Position numbers and translations under genes: made by a program | The notes under the pieces: generated by a model | Told to the model about the DNA's origin: nothing | Databases searched by the model: none | The model's input: only the letters and a program-made list of their open reading frames with translations | Shown: one piece after another, positions 8,441 through 16,709 of the stretch | Layout: every line of letters begins with the position of its first letter | Position numbering within the stretch: position 1 is the stretch's first letter | Assembly: GCA_035560815.1 (NCBI GenBank) | Contig: DATMYR010000003.1 | Coordinates: 1 to 33,006 of the forward strand | Direction: 5' to 3' | Length of the DNA stretch: 33,006 nt | Origin: UBA5314 sp035560815 | GTDB taxonomy: Bacteria; Bacillota; Syntrophomonadia; Syntrophomonadales; Syntrophomonadaceae

Positions 8441-9445
8441 CTACATATATTCCACTTCTACACTCCTGGATAAGGTGGCCGCCCTTTCTATAGCAAAACA
8501 TACCGCCATAGATTTAAAAACATCATCTTCAGAAACAATTGGTTTATCTCCTGTGATAATGGAATTAACGAAACTGTGGATCATCTCTTTTTGGTTAATA
8601 CCCGGGTAGTCCTCCTTAATGCTGACAGCAGGAACATCTGTATCTCGAGATTTAATTAGTATGCCTTCTTCACTTCTATTCTTAAAGGTAGCCATGGTTC
8701 CATAAATAGATAATTCATGAAAATGAGGTTGTACACAACTAAAATTAGCAGCAATCTTGCCGGTCATACCGCTGGCAAAGCGTAAAATGGCAACAACCAT
8801 ATCATTATATCGAAAATTTGTTCCTCGGGAAGATATATTGTTGCCATATGCACTCACCTCCACGACCTCGTCGCCGGTTAACCAGCGTAATAAATCAATA
8901 ATATGTAGACCTCCGCCATATACTACAGAATAAAAGTCTATCTTGCCCCGCCAACCCTGGGTAAGCTTATGTAAGCGTCCATAGTTGTAATCACCTTCAA
9001 CATGATATAGCTGTCCCATATTCCCCTCAGATATCCTGTCTTTTAGCCAGCGAAAACGAGGTGTAGTTCTCAATACTAAATTGGAAGACATTTTTATATT
9101 TGGTTTGCTTTTAAGCGCATCTTTAATCCGTATAGCCTCTTCCCGATACAAACAAAAAGGTTTTTCGATCATGATGTGCTTGTTATTGGCAATGGCTTTT
9201 AAGGCTTGTTCGCAGTGATAATTGTCATACGACGCGATTGATATTATATCTATTTCAGGATCATTAAGGATTTCATCGGCTTCCATAAACACTTTGATAT
9301 CAACGTACTTCTCTTTTGCCATCTCAAACTTATCAGGATTGAAGTCGCACAAACTAACTACCTCACAGCTTGGATGACTTTGGTAGGCAAGTACATGTTT
9401 CTCCCCTATACCCAGGCCGATAATTCCCACTTTTTTTTTGTTCAT
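8441..9445 (-). CDS. Gfo/Idh/MocA-family oxidoreductase
   Basis: A 334-residue protein with an N-terminal NAD(P) Rossmann fold (VGIIGLGIGEKH) and the family EKP motif (Lys95) that shapes the active site. A C-terminal alpha/beta substrate domain includes GGGLHIIDLLRWL, where the conserved GG-x-H/D-x2-D motif holds the catalytic histidine. Members oxidise or reduce a sugar hydroxyl, often C3 of an NDP-sugar, and are known to work with DegT aminotransferases. This gene lies 12 nt upstream of one. The start ATG 9445 has only a weak GAGAG element. Substrate not determinable. Confidence 0.9.
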   Translation of the reverse strand: MNKKKVGIIGLGIGEKHVLAYQSHPSCEVVSLCDFNPDKFEMAKEKYVDIKVFMEADEILNDPEIDIISIASYDNYHCEQALKAIANNKHIMIEKPFCLYREEAIRIKDALKSKPNIKMSSNLVLRTTPRFRWLKDRISEGNMGQLYHVEGDYNYGRLHKLTQGWRGKIDFYSVVYGGGLHIIDLLRWLTGDEVVEVSAYGNNISSRGTNFRYNDMVVAILRFASGMTGKIAANFSCVQPHFHELSIYGTMATFKNRSEEGILIKSRDTDVPAVSIKEDYPGINQKEMIHSFVNSIITGDKPIVSEDDVFKSMAVCFAIERAATLSRSVEVEYM

Positions 9446-9464
9446 ATTTGTTAGCAGCTCTCTT

Positions 9465-10154
9465 TCAGTCTATCTGCACAGTTTTCATTAATGACATAAT
9501 ATCTCCCCATGAATATTCCCAGTGAGGCCTATCCATACAATTAATTATCCTCTCAAAGTTAACCATATCTGTACATGTATCAACTGATAGCTGGATATTG
9601 CTGTAGTCCACTTGTGATGTAAAATTATGTATTGTGAAACGGTCTGGATGATTATAATAATAGCGGGTAACATGCTCCAGTTCTTCGTGGTCACGCATTC
9701 CGCTATAGGCCTTTCTATAAATGTTGCTTTTCAAAACCTCAATTGATTGACCTTTAGGAAAGCTTCGAGGTGAAACATTCGTTACCAGATCATAATCCCC
9801 GCTGCAAAAAAGACCCACGCCGTCATCTATCAGTTTAGGGTCCATTAAAGGACTGTCCCCATTAACTCTTACAAATGCATCACAGGGATAATGAGTCAGA
9901 ATATCATCAAAACGGCCGGCGACATCATTTAAGGAACCTCGATAACACTTGACTCCATAGTTTTGGCAAAATATTTCCACAGGCAAATCACTTTCTTCAA
10001 CTGAGGTGGCCACGACTATGTCATTGATGCTATTACAACACTCCACTCTTTCCAGCAGGTATTGCAGCATGGGTCTATCTTTAACCCGGTAAAGGGTTTT
10101 TCCAGGAAATCTTTTGGAACTCATTCTAGCTTGGATTATAGCTAATATATGCAA
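9465..10154 (-). CDS. SpsF/NeuA-like cytidylyltransferase, first gene of the operon
   Basis: A 229-residue glycosyltransferase-A-fold nucleotidyltransferase. It begins MHILAIIQARMSSKRFPGK, the IQARMgSxRxPGK signature of COG1861/SpsF, and has RVNGDSPLMDP, whose Asp residues bind metal. By family it activates a sugar acid or polyol as a CMP (or CDP) derivative, so it is the natural partner of the NeuB-type synthase. The start is TTG at 10154 with GGGAGG 9 nt upstream; no ATG fits the conserved N-terminus. It is the first gene of the run after a 139-nt gap, so operon expression may be set there. Confidence 0.85.
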   Translation of the reverse strand: MHILAIIQARMSSKRFPGKTLYRVKDRPMLQYLLERVECCNSINDIVVATSVEESDLPVEIFCQNYGVKCYRGSLNDVAGRFDDILTHYPCDAFVRVNGDSPLMDPKLIDDGVGLFCSGDYDLVTNVSPRSFPKGQSIEVLKSNIYRKAYSGMRDHEELEHVTRYYYNHPDRFTIHNFTSQVDYSNIQLSVDTCTDMVNFERIINCMDRPHWEYSWGDIMSLMKTVQID

Positions 10155-10293
10155 AAACGTTAACCTCCCGGGAGCCTGACTTAAATTCTTTATAAAACTT
10201 ACACTCTTATCGCTATCATAAGCGGCAAATCCATTACGGGTATAATGTGGATATACTTTCAGATGTTGCTCCTATCTCAAAAGTGGGAGTTCT
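10155..10293 (-). promoter_or_regulatory. Gap at head of sugar operon, no clear promoter
   Basis: A 139-nt non-coding gap separates the regulator gene from the cytidylyltransferase gene. It ends in a GGGAGG ribosome binding site that is part of the 10-bp palindrome CTCCCGGGAG. I see no convincing -35/-10 pair and no strong terminator, so read-through from the regulator gene is possible. Confidence 0.4.
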
Positions 10294-10833
10294 CTATTTT
10301 AAGGTCTGATTCCATACGGGTAAAGCATTATCTTTCTCCAGCTTATCTTTTAACAGATCAAAGTCGTCAGGGGAAAGTACCAGGGTCCTGATTTTACGCT
10401 TGATAATTGCCTCAGATTTATCAACCAGTTGATCCAGGAATACCTTATCTATTTCACCAACCAATACCAGATCAATCAAGCCGGAGTCAATTCCCTGGGC
10501 ATAGTCCCCTGTAATCAAGGCCAATTGGACATTACCCAGTTGCTTAACAATCGATTCAATAATCTCATCAATGCCGAGATACTTTTTTACTATGCTATTA
10601 ATTTCAGGGAAAAGGGTATGTTTTTTATTAACCTTGTAATCTATGCTTCGCCCATTCTGGTTGGTCTCCAGTAAACCGGCATTCGTCAAGCGATTTAACT
10701 CAACCCGCACCGCATTGGTGGATTCTCCGAATTCGGCTGCAAGGGCACGAAGGTGGCTGCTGGTTTCGGGGTTGAGAAAGAATTTGAGTAACAATTTTAA
10801 ACGGGTCTTAGATGTTATTAGTGAATCCAGCAC
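10294..10833 (-). CDS. Winged-helix regulator with nucleotidyltransferase-like C-terminus
   Basis: A 179-residue protein from GTG 10833, chosen because AGAGG lies 7 nt upstream and it gives the family-typical beginning LDSLITSKTRLKLLLKFFLN. A longer TTG start at 10881 is possible but atypical. Residues about 1-75 form an ArsR/MarR-like winged helix (ESTNAVRVELNRLTNAGLLE is the recognition region). The rest (TGDYAQGIDSGLIDLVLVGE) resembles a nucleotidyltransferase fold, but the usual GS and DxD metal residues are incomplete. I recall similar proteins next to polysaccharide genes in many bacteria. It is likely a transcriptional regulator of the adjacent glycan genes, with the tail as a possible ligand sensor. 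Confidence 0.75.
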   Translation of the reverse strand: MLDSLITSKTRLKLLLKFFLNPETSSHLRALAAEFGESTNAVRVELNRLTNAGLLETNQNGRSIDYKVNKKHTLFPEINSIVKKYLGIDEIIESIVKQLGNVQLALITGDYAQGIDSGLIDLVLVGEIDKVFLDQLVDKSEAIIKRKIRTLVLSPDDFDLLKDKLEKDNALPVWNQTLK

Positions 10834-10915
10834 TTTTAAACCTCTAATTTCTAAGATTTGGGAACAAACCTGCGATTGCAAATTTTCCCATTTTGTACCC
10901 CTGGTTGACGGGGAT

Positions 10916-10936
10916 ATTGGTTAGATAAAAACCAAT
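10916..10936. repeat. Perfect 7-bp inverted repeat (hairpin or operator)
   Basis: ATTGGTT and AACCAAT flank a 7-nt loop. It lies between the end of the dehydratase gene (10970) and the start of the regulator gene, on the minus transcript. It has no U-run right after it, so it may be an operator or part of a weak terminator. Confidence 0.5.
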
Positions 10937-10940
10937 TATA

Positions 10941-10959
10941 TGAGTATTATTTTTACTCA
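10941..10959. repeat. Perfect 6-bp inverted repeat next to the previous one
   Basis: TGAGTA and TACTCA flank a 7-nt loop, only 4 nt from the neighbouring hairpin and about 10 nt beyond the stop codon of the dehydratase gene. Two adjacent hairpins here could end the dehydratase transcript or be bound by the regulator. Neither is shown. Confidence 0.45.
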
Positions 10960-10969
10960 CTTTATAAAC

Positions 10970-12838
10970 TTATGCAAGCATTTTTATTTTTACGAAATTA
11001 GAGGTTTCATTAATGTTGGCCTTTTTACGCCTGAAGTCAGGAAGGATCTCACTGATAAGCTCAGTAGCACTATTCGTGATAAAAGTATCTTGAACAATAA
11101 CAGATTCTATGGTGTCAAATATACTAGTAGGAACCTGGTTCTCTTGTTCTGAAATGAATATGCGGTCATGACGGGTGGCTGCCATCTGCTCCCGGGTGCT
11201 GAAGAGTTCTTCATAAAGCTTTTCCCCTGATCGTATACCAGTGTATATGATCTGGATATCCTTATCTGGTTCATATCCGGACAGTTGTATGAGATCGCGG
11301 GCTAAATCATCAATGCTGACCATTTCCCCCATATCCAGGACAAATATTTCCCCGCCTTCAGCCATGGAACCGGCCTGAATAACCAGCTGCACAGCTTCTG
11401 GAATAGTCATGAAGTAGCGTCTCATCTCCGGGTGGGTAACGGTCACCGGTCCGCCTTTTTCAATCTGCTTCATAAAAGTAGGAATAACACTTCCCCGGCT
11501 TCCCAAAACATTTCCGAACCGTACTGAAGCAAACCGGGTGGAACTATTTTGGTTGAGATCTTTAATGAGAAGCTCTGCTATGCGCTTGCTGGCTCCCATA
11601 ACACTGGTAGGATTAACTGCTTTATCGGTGGAAATATATATAAAAATCTCCGCTCCGTAGCGATCAGCCAATTTTGAAACATATAGGGTTCCCACAACAT
11701 TATTATTAATTGCTTCATCTGGATGAAGTTCCATCATAGGCACATGTTTAAAGGCAGCAGCATGGAATATCACCTGGGGATGATAACTTTTAAAAACCTT
11801 CTCAAGTCTCTTTTCGTTCCTCACATCAACCAATTCCGGAAAAAAAGGAGTTTCAGGGTAGTCCTGCCGAAGTTCCATGTCAATGTCGAATAAATTATTT
11901 TCACAGCAGTCCAACAAAATCAGTTCCCGGGGAGAAAATTTGGCGACCTGGCGGCATAATTCAGACCCAATGGAACCTCCGGCACCTGTCACCAGGATGC
12001 ACTTGTCGTTGATATAGCCAGAAATATCGGTCAAATTGGTAGTAACCGGTTCTCGGCGCAGCAGGTCTTCCATTTGCACATCTCTGATATTCCTGATGAG
12101 GCTGCCGTTGGTGCTTTCGTAAATTCCCGGCAGGATTCTCACCCGAGCCGGTGCCCTTTTGCATATATCAACGGTATCACGAATAATACTACCTGGTACC
12201 GAAGGCATAGCAATAATAATCTCATCAATCTCCAGGTCGCGCACCGCATTCTCGATATTCTTACGTGTACCGACGATAGGTACTCCGGAAAGCATCATAT
12301 GCTGTTTATGTAGGTCGTCATCCACCATTCCTACAGCCTGCCTCTTTAAATGGGGGTTGTTTTGAATTTCCTTGACCAGCAAGGCTCCTGCATCCCCGGC
12401 GCCCACGATGAGGACTTTCTGAAAATCGCTGCTGCCAGCTTTCATATAAAGATCACGAAAAACCCTCCACCAAACCCTGGAGGCACCGATAAAAATGTTC
12501 ATAAAAACCCAGGAACCGATATAGACACTGCGGGGAAGAGTGGGCAGTTTAAATAAATAGATAGCCATTAAAATGAATGCCATGCTAAAGGTGGTAGCGC
12601 GAACTATGGCTAATAGTTCTCCAATACTGGCATATTCCCAAACTCGGGTATAGAGGCGCATTCCGACCAGAAACAGTATACTAATGATGGTTATCAGGGG
12701 AATGAGACTAAAAAATGCTGTTTTATATTCGATAGGGATAACAGGATCAAAACGCAATAATAACATGACATAGAACGCGAGATTAATAAGAATAGCATCT
12801 GCAAGCAGAAGAAATATGTATCTTGCCTGGTATTTCAT
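10970..12838 (-). CDS. Membrane UDP-sugar 4,6-dehydratase (WbpM/PglF/CapD type)
   Basis: A 622-residue protein. Four N-terminal membrane helices (residues about 8-115) are followed by a first nucleotide-binding domain (VLIVGAGDAGALL, about 145-260) and then the catalytic SDR domain, with TGAGGSIGSELCR near 285 and STDKAVNPTSVMGASK. The catalytic motif has Met414-x3-Lys418 instead of Tyr-x3-Lys, the Ser-Met-Lys arrangement known for the large membrane homologues WbpM and PglF. The enzyme converts UDP-GlcNAc to the UDP-4-keto-6-deoxy sugar, a usual substrate for DegT aminotransferases such as the one at 7280-8428. AAAGGTG precedes ATG 12838. It ends in a short non-family tail. Confidence 0.92.
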   Translation of the reverse strand: MKYQARYIFLLLADAILINLAFYVMLLLRFDPVIPIEYKTAFFSLIPLITIISILFLVGMRLYTRVWEYASIGELLAIVRATTFSMAFILMAIYLFKLPTLPRSVYIGSWVFMNIFIGASRVWWRVFRDLYMKAGSSDFQKVLIVGAGDAGALLVKEIQNNPHLKRQAVGMVDDDLHKQHMMLSGVPIVGTRKNIENAVRDLEIDEIIIAMPSVPGSIIRDTVDICKRAPARVRILPGIYESTNGSLIRNIRDVQMEDLLRREPVTTNLTDISGYINDKCILVTGAGGSIGSELCRQVAKFSPRELILLDCCENNLFDIDMELRQDYPETPFFPELVDVRNEKRLEKVFKSYHPQVIFHAAAFKHVPMMELHPDEAINNNVVGTLYVSKLADRYGAEIFIYISTDKAVNPTSVMGASKRIAELLIKDLNQNSSTRFASVRFGNVLGSRGSVIPTFMKQIEKGGPVTVTHPEMRRYFMTIPEAVQLVIQAGSMAEGGEIFVLDMGEMVSIDDLARDLIQLSGYEPDKDIQIIYTGIRSGEKLYEELFSTREQMAATRHDRIFISEQENQVPTSIFDTIESVIVQDTFITNSATELISEILPDFRRKKANINETSNFVKIKMLA

Positions 12839-13028
12839 ATGTATTACACCTTTGTCTCCGAAATTTCGGTAAAATATATGTTTAAGATTCTATAGATGCT
12901 GATATATTCCTTCATCATCCATAATATTATAGTATATATCGATATGTCGAATTGAATCATCTACCAGAGAAGACGGATTATAACAAGCCAGTTGATAGTA
13001 TGATTTATAAATAGAAGCGGAAACCAAA
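12839..13028 (-). promoter_or_regulatory. AT-rich leader of the dehydratase gene with a 12-bp palindrome
   Basis: About 190 nt without a gene. The perfect palindrome CCGAAATTTCGG (12858-12869) sits about 20 nt upstream of the start codon and could be an operator. Two TATAAT hexamers occur on the minus strand (12926-12931 and 12977-12982), but neither has a good -35 at standard spacing. The promoter is therefore only suspected. Confidence 0.45.
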
Positions 13029-13062
13029 ACAAGGACTATCTCCATAAAGGGAGTGCCCTTGT
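13029..13062 (-). terminator. Rho-independent terminator of the csaB operon
   Basis: Reading on the minus strand, ACAAGG pairs with CCTTGT (6 bp) and, inside, CTCC pairs with GGAG, followed at once by TTTTGGTTT. It lies about 20 nt beyond the stop of the DUF5693 gene and separates that operon from the dehydratase gene. Confidence 0.65.
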
Positions 13063-13083
13063 ATAGGCTTTGATCCAGTAGCT

Positions 13084-15156
13084 TTAATTCAGCAGCTTGC
13101 TCCTCAGGTTTTCTTCTCCACTATTAGGCATCCAATTCTTCATAGCATACTCAAGTATCCATATTACAAGAAGAGTAGCCACACCCATAACAATTCCTAA
13201 AACCAGTCCTCCCACGGTCCGGATTATTGAAATATTAGCCGCCGTGAAGACATGGCAAAAACTGTTGACCATGGATATGTTTCCGATGATTATTCCGAAG
13301 CCCAGGATGAACAAGATTACTTGCTGCCGGTATTTGTGATAGAGGTAAACAGAGGCGAATAAGGCCGGATAGCCTACCATGAACTCCTTGAAACGAGGCC
13401 GGGCAAGTAAATAGCCTTCCAGAATTTCACGTAGTCTAATTTCCAGGGAAGAAACCGTTACTACATTATTGCCGCTCCGTCCCAGGTAATAATATCCTCC
13501 TGCAGCGGCTAGCACAAAGAGGCACAAGACCAGGTAGCTGGGCTTTTGTTGCAGGGATTCCCAGATATAGAGAGCCAGGTTTTTCTTTCGGGAAAAACAG
13601 GAAAAGTAATTGAGTGCGAAAAGCAGTAAAGGAATGAGAAAGGCTGCTTTGACCCCTACGAAATCCTTGATGTTCATGACGAAGCGAATATCTGAGAGAC
13701 TGCAGATTACCGTATAGGCCCCGATCATATTGACGCCCACAATGATGAACAAACCTACCAGCATTTTCTGTGCTACTCCGACCTGGCTGTCCCGCAGGTA
13801 GAGGAGGAACAGCAAACTGGACAAAGACGGATAAAGAATTGCTGCGCTCAGGGCGTAGAGCTTGGTTAGATCCATATGCAGCAGTAGATTTGCCGCTATG
13901 AGAACACTTGCTCCAACTATCAACAGGCCAATGATCCAGGGCGGCTTCAATTTAAACAGGAGACCCAAATAAAGAGTTCCGGCCAATAGAAGGCTGAAAG
14001 CCACCATGAGAAGCTGCCAGGGGGGGCTGGCGGCATCAGGCAAGCGGGGCATATCTTGATTGAGAGTGAAGCCGTTGTCTTTGTCGACTATAGTCTGGTT
14101 AAATTTACCGATGCTGTCAAGGGTGTTGCTCAGGTTTTCCGAGGCATCCAATTTTGCATCCTTAAAAGGGGATATGTAGACAATCCGAATGCCGCGGTCA
14201 ATAACGCCCCGCACCCAGCGGTACAAGCGCTCATCTACGGAAGTGACAAACTCATCATTGGTGGAGGAATATACTCTGTTGATAGGGTAGCCAGTTGAAT
14301 ACATCAGTTGGTCCAGCCCGGGTTGAATCACATATAAAACCTGTGTTGAGGGTTCCACAACACCAATAATGAGCTGATGCTTCTTTACTAAATCCTGCAT
14401 GAGCTGCTCATGATCGGGAGCACCGGGGACTTCGTTGGAGAACAACAGGTGTTTTATATGATACCGGGTGATAATGTTCTCATATTCATCGAGGTATTTC
14501 AGATTGGGGCCTTTGTTATTTTCCGGGCGCAGGATTATGGAAAAGCCTTTCTTTTCCAGAGCAGTCAGGGTGTTCAAGTCAAATCCCAGGACCGCATCCA
14601 GCTCCTGCTTGGCATCCTTTCTCTTGTCTACCTGGGTAAGCGTCGCATTAAGAACGAAATAGTCGTTGCTGCCGATCTGGAAAGATACAATCTGGCCCGA
14701 GTTGTAGCGGTCGGCCAATCTCTCCTTGAGAAAAGCAGTGGTTTCCGGTTTACTCACGATGAGGGTAAGACAAGACGAACTAATCTGTTCGGGACTGATA
14801 CCCTGGCGGCTTATAGCCTTGCTGGCTTGAGCCCAAACCCCGGGATCATAAGATTGGCTGAAGGAACGAAACTGGCCGTAATCCTGAATGAACAAATCGC
14901 CGCGGGAAGCCAGGTCGCGCAGGGTCGTTTCCCGTACCCCGACATAGCGAACCCCCTGGGCGTAGAGTTGATCCAGGGTCCGGTCCATGCTGATATTGGC
15001 GTTGCTGGCGGTTTTCCAAAATTCCGTGTAGTCTATGGCGGCGAATACCTTTTTATTCGCACCCTCAATGCTGGTGCGCAGGTGCCAACCGCCATAGGAG
15101 AGAGCCAGGAAGAGAAACAGTCCGGCCCATAGCAGCACTCTCATTTTCTTACTCAT
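13084..15156 (-). CDS. DUF5693-family polytopic membrane protein
   Basis: A 690-residue protein from ATG 15156, 2 nt after the murJ stop, with GGGAGG 12 nt upstream. An N-terminal membrane anchor is followed by a large outward or inward soluble domain (about 30-370; Tyr/Asp-rich and TIM-barrel-like in layout, e.g. LDQLYAQGVRYVGVRETTL). The C-terminal half has roughly nine or ten membrane helices. It matches what I know of DUF5693, repeatedly found beside csaB in Clostridia. No reaction is established. Its place after csaB, the GH26-like gene and murJ suggests a role in assembling or exporting the pyruvylated wall polymer. That is inference from context only. Confidence 0.85.
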   Translation of the reverse strand: MSKKMRVLLWAGLFLFLALSYGGWHLRTSIEGANKKVFAAIDYTEFWKTASNANISMDRTLDQLYAQGVRYVGVRETTLRDLASRGDLFIQDYGQFRSFSQSYDPGVWAQASKAISRQGISPEQISSSCLTLIVSKPETTAFLKERLADRYNSGQIVSFQIGSNDYFVLNATLTQVDKRKDAKQELDAVLGFDLNTLTALEKKGFSIILRPENNKGPNLKYLDEYENIITRYHIKHLLFSNEVPGAPDHEQLMQDLVKKHQLIIGVVEPSTQVLYVIQPGLDQLMYSTGYPINRVYSSTNDEFVTSVDERLYRWVRGVIDRGIRIVYISPFKDAKLDASENLSNTLDSIGKFNQTIVDKDNGFTLNQDMPRLPDAASPPWQLLMVAFSLLLAGTLYLGLLFKLKPPWIIGLLIVGASVLIAANLLLHMDLTKLYALSAAILYPSLSSLLFLLYLRDSQVGVAQKMLVGLFIIVGVNMIGAYTVICSLSDIRFVMNIKDFVGVKAAFLIPLLLFALNYFSCFSRKKNLALYIWESLQQKPSYLVLCLFVLAAAGGYYYLGRSGNNVVTVSSLEIRLREILEGYLLARPRFKEFMVGYPALFASVYLYHKYRQQVILFILGFGIIIGNISMVNSFCHVFTAANISIIRTVGGLVLGIVMGVATLLVIWILEYAMKNWMPNSGEENLRSKLLN

Positions 15157-15157
15157 A

Positions 15158-16672
15158 TTAATGCGAAGCCTCCCTTGCAAAAAATACACTGCTTAACCCA
15201 CACAGATGGGCAACTCCCAGATAAACAATTGAAGCGGTAAATAAGGGTAGTAAAAACCCCATGATCAGTGAACTCCCGCCCAGGAGATGAAACCCCCAGG
15301 CCACTGCCAACAGGCTGGCCGACGGCAGGATCAGCTTCAGCAGGTAGTAGGCCAGATCCCGGTTAATAAAATTGCCAATTTCTCTGCTCACCATAACAGT
15401 CATAATAATGGCATAAAGAAGCAGGCACAATGCAGTGGAGAGGCTCAAGCCGGTAATGCCAGCCGTTTTATAAAATAGGTAATCCAGAATAACGTTGATA
15501 GTCAGGCAGAAAAGGCTGACCACCATAGGCACGGAGAAGCGTTTCAAAGCATAATAAACCCGGTTGTAGACTTCCTGGCAGAGATAACCCAGAACCGCGA
15601 AACTATATAACAAAAAGGCCTGTGAAGTTAGATCGGTTGACTGGCTATTGAAAGCCCCGTGCTGGTATATCAGGGCTACAATTTGCCGGTGATAACAGAT
15701 CACCAAAAGCAGGTAGGGGAGCAGGATAAAGAATAGCATTTTGAAAGCCTGTTCCAGTATGGCACGCACCGACGGATAATCACCTTCCAGGCAATGTTGC
15801 GAAAGGCGGGGAAAAACCACCGTGGTCATGGCAACAATAAATACGCTGGTGATGGTGATAAAAAGGGTGCTTCCGAAAGACAGAGCGGAAGCGGTGCCAG
15901 CCGGCAAGCTGGCAGAAAAATAGCGGTCGATGAACAAACATACCTGTAAAAGAGAATTGCCCATGAGAATAGGCAAGAGGTTCCTGAAAGTATTGCAGCT
16001 AAAGCGGTCGTGAAAATCCAGGTGGAAGCGCAGGGTGTACTTCTCCTTGATCAGAACCGGAAGCTGGATAAGAAATTGTAAGAGCCAGCCCAAAGTGGTA
16101 ACATAGCCCAGAAAAGCGATATCATTGCCCCGCCAGAGCAGAGCGGCGATGATGAAAACGTTAAAAGGTATACTGATCGTGGCGGAGAGCAAAAAGTGGG
16201 AATGAACCTGCAAAACGCCCGTAGCCAGGAAAGTCAAGCTGACGAAAAGCAGGGTGGGCATCATGATTCGGGTTAATAAGACGGCAATGTGCGTGGTTTC
16301 CGGGGCCAGAGCGGGCCAAATTAGCCGAACTATGGCCGGGGCCAGGACGATTCCCAAAAGGGTTACCAGGCTGGCCAGGAGACTAATCTGGGCCAGGAGA
16401 TTGCCAAGATATTGATTGCGCTCCTCCAGACTACGGTGTTTTGCAAAGTAAGTCAGATCAGGGATATTTACCGATGATAAAGCCGTCCCGATGCTGGAAA
16501 AAATCAGGCTGGGAAAGCCGAAAATTACCTGGAAGATGTCATTAAGCACCGAAGTGCCGAAAACCCTGGCCAGTATAATATCCCGGGAAAATCCCAGGAG
16601 CTTGGCAATAAAAATAGCTACAGAGACACCCAGGAATGTTTTCCCCGTTCGAGTATTCTTCATATCGGTCAT
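15158..16672 (-). CDS. murJ: MurJ/MviN-family lipid-linked sugar flippase
   Basis: A 504-residue polytopic protein of the MOP superfamily with about 14 membrane helices. N-terminal landmarks are FLGVSVAIFIAKLLGFSRDI and FGTSVLNDIFQV, the MurJ signature where a conserved Arg follows the Gly-Phe-Ser. RYFSASLPAGTASALSFG matches the later conserved region. MurJ moves lipid II across the membrane. In this operon, the copy next to csaB may instead flip the precursor of the secondary wall polymer, and a second housekeeping MurJ may exist elsewhere. AGGAAG lies upstream of ATG 16672. The symbol is by family; the substrate is not proven. Confidence 0.88.
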   Translation of the reverse strand: MTDMKNTRTGKTFLGVSVAIFIAKLLGFSRDIILARVFGTSVLNDIFQVIFGFPSLIFSSIGTALSSVNIPDLTYFAKHRSLEERNQYLGNLLAQISLLASLVTLLGIVLAPAIVRLIWPALAPETTHIAVLLTRIMMPTLLFVSLTFLATGVLQVHSHFLLSATISIPFNVFIIAALLWRGNDIAFLGYVTTLGWLLQFLIQLPVLIKEKYTLRFHLDFHDRFSCNTFRNLLPILMGNSLLQVCLFIDRYFSASLPAGTASALSFGSTLFITITSVFIVAMTTVVFPRLSQHCLEGDYPSVRAILEQAFKMLFFILLPYLLLVICYHRQIVALIYQHGAFNSQSTDLTSQAFLLYSFAVLGYLCQEVYNRVYYALKRFSVPMVVSLFCLTINVILDYLFYKTAGITGLSLSTALCLLLYAIIMTVMVSREIGNFINRDLAYYLLKLILPSASLLAVAWGFHLLGGSSLIMGFLLPLFTASIVYLGVAHLCGLSSVFFAREASH

Positions 16673-16709
16673 TGTAATTCCACTTCCTATTGATATTCCC
16701 CGGAGGTAT

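Noticed and set aside
10170..10293. Promoter boxes in the gap before the cytidylyltransferase gene (TTGAGA with TATAT-like or TATGAT hexamers)
   Set aside because: Spacing is 18-19 nt to poor -10 boxes, or there is no -35 for the better -10; below the level I would annotate.
12926..12982. Two TATAAT hexamers as firm promoters of the dehydratase gene
   Set aside because: Neither has a TTGACA-like box at 16-18 nt in an AT-rich region where TATAAT occurs by chance.
14410..15132. A 240-codon plus-strand open frame opposite the DUF5693 gene
   Set aside because: It is antisense to a clear membrane-protein gene with its own ribosome binding site, and shows no family motif.
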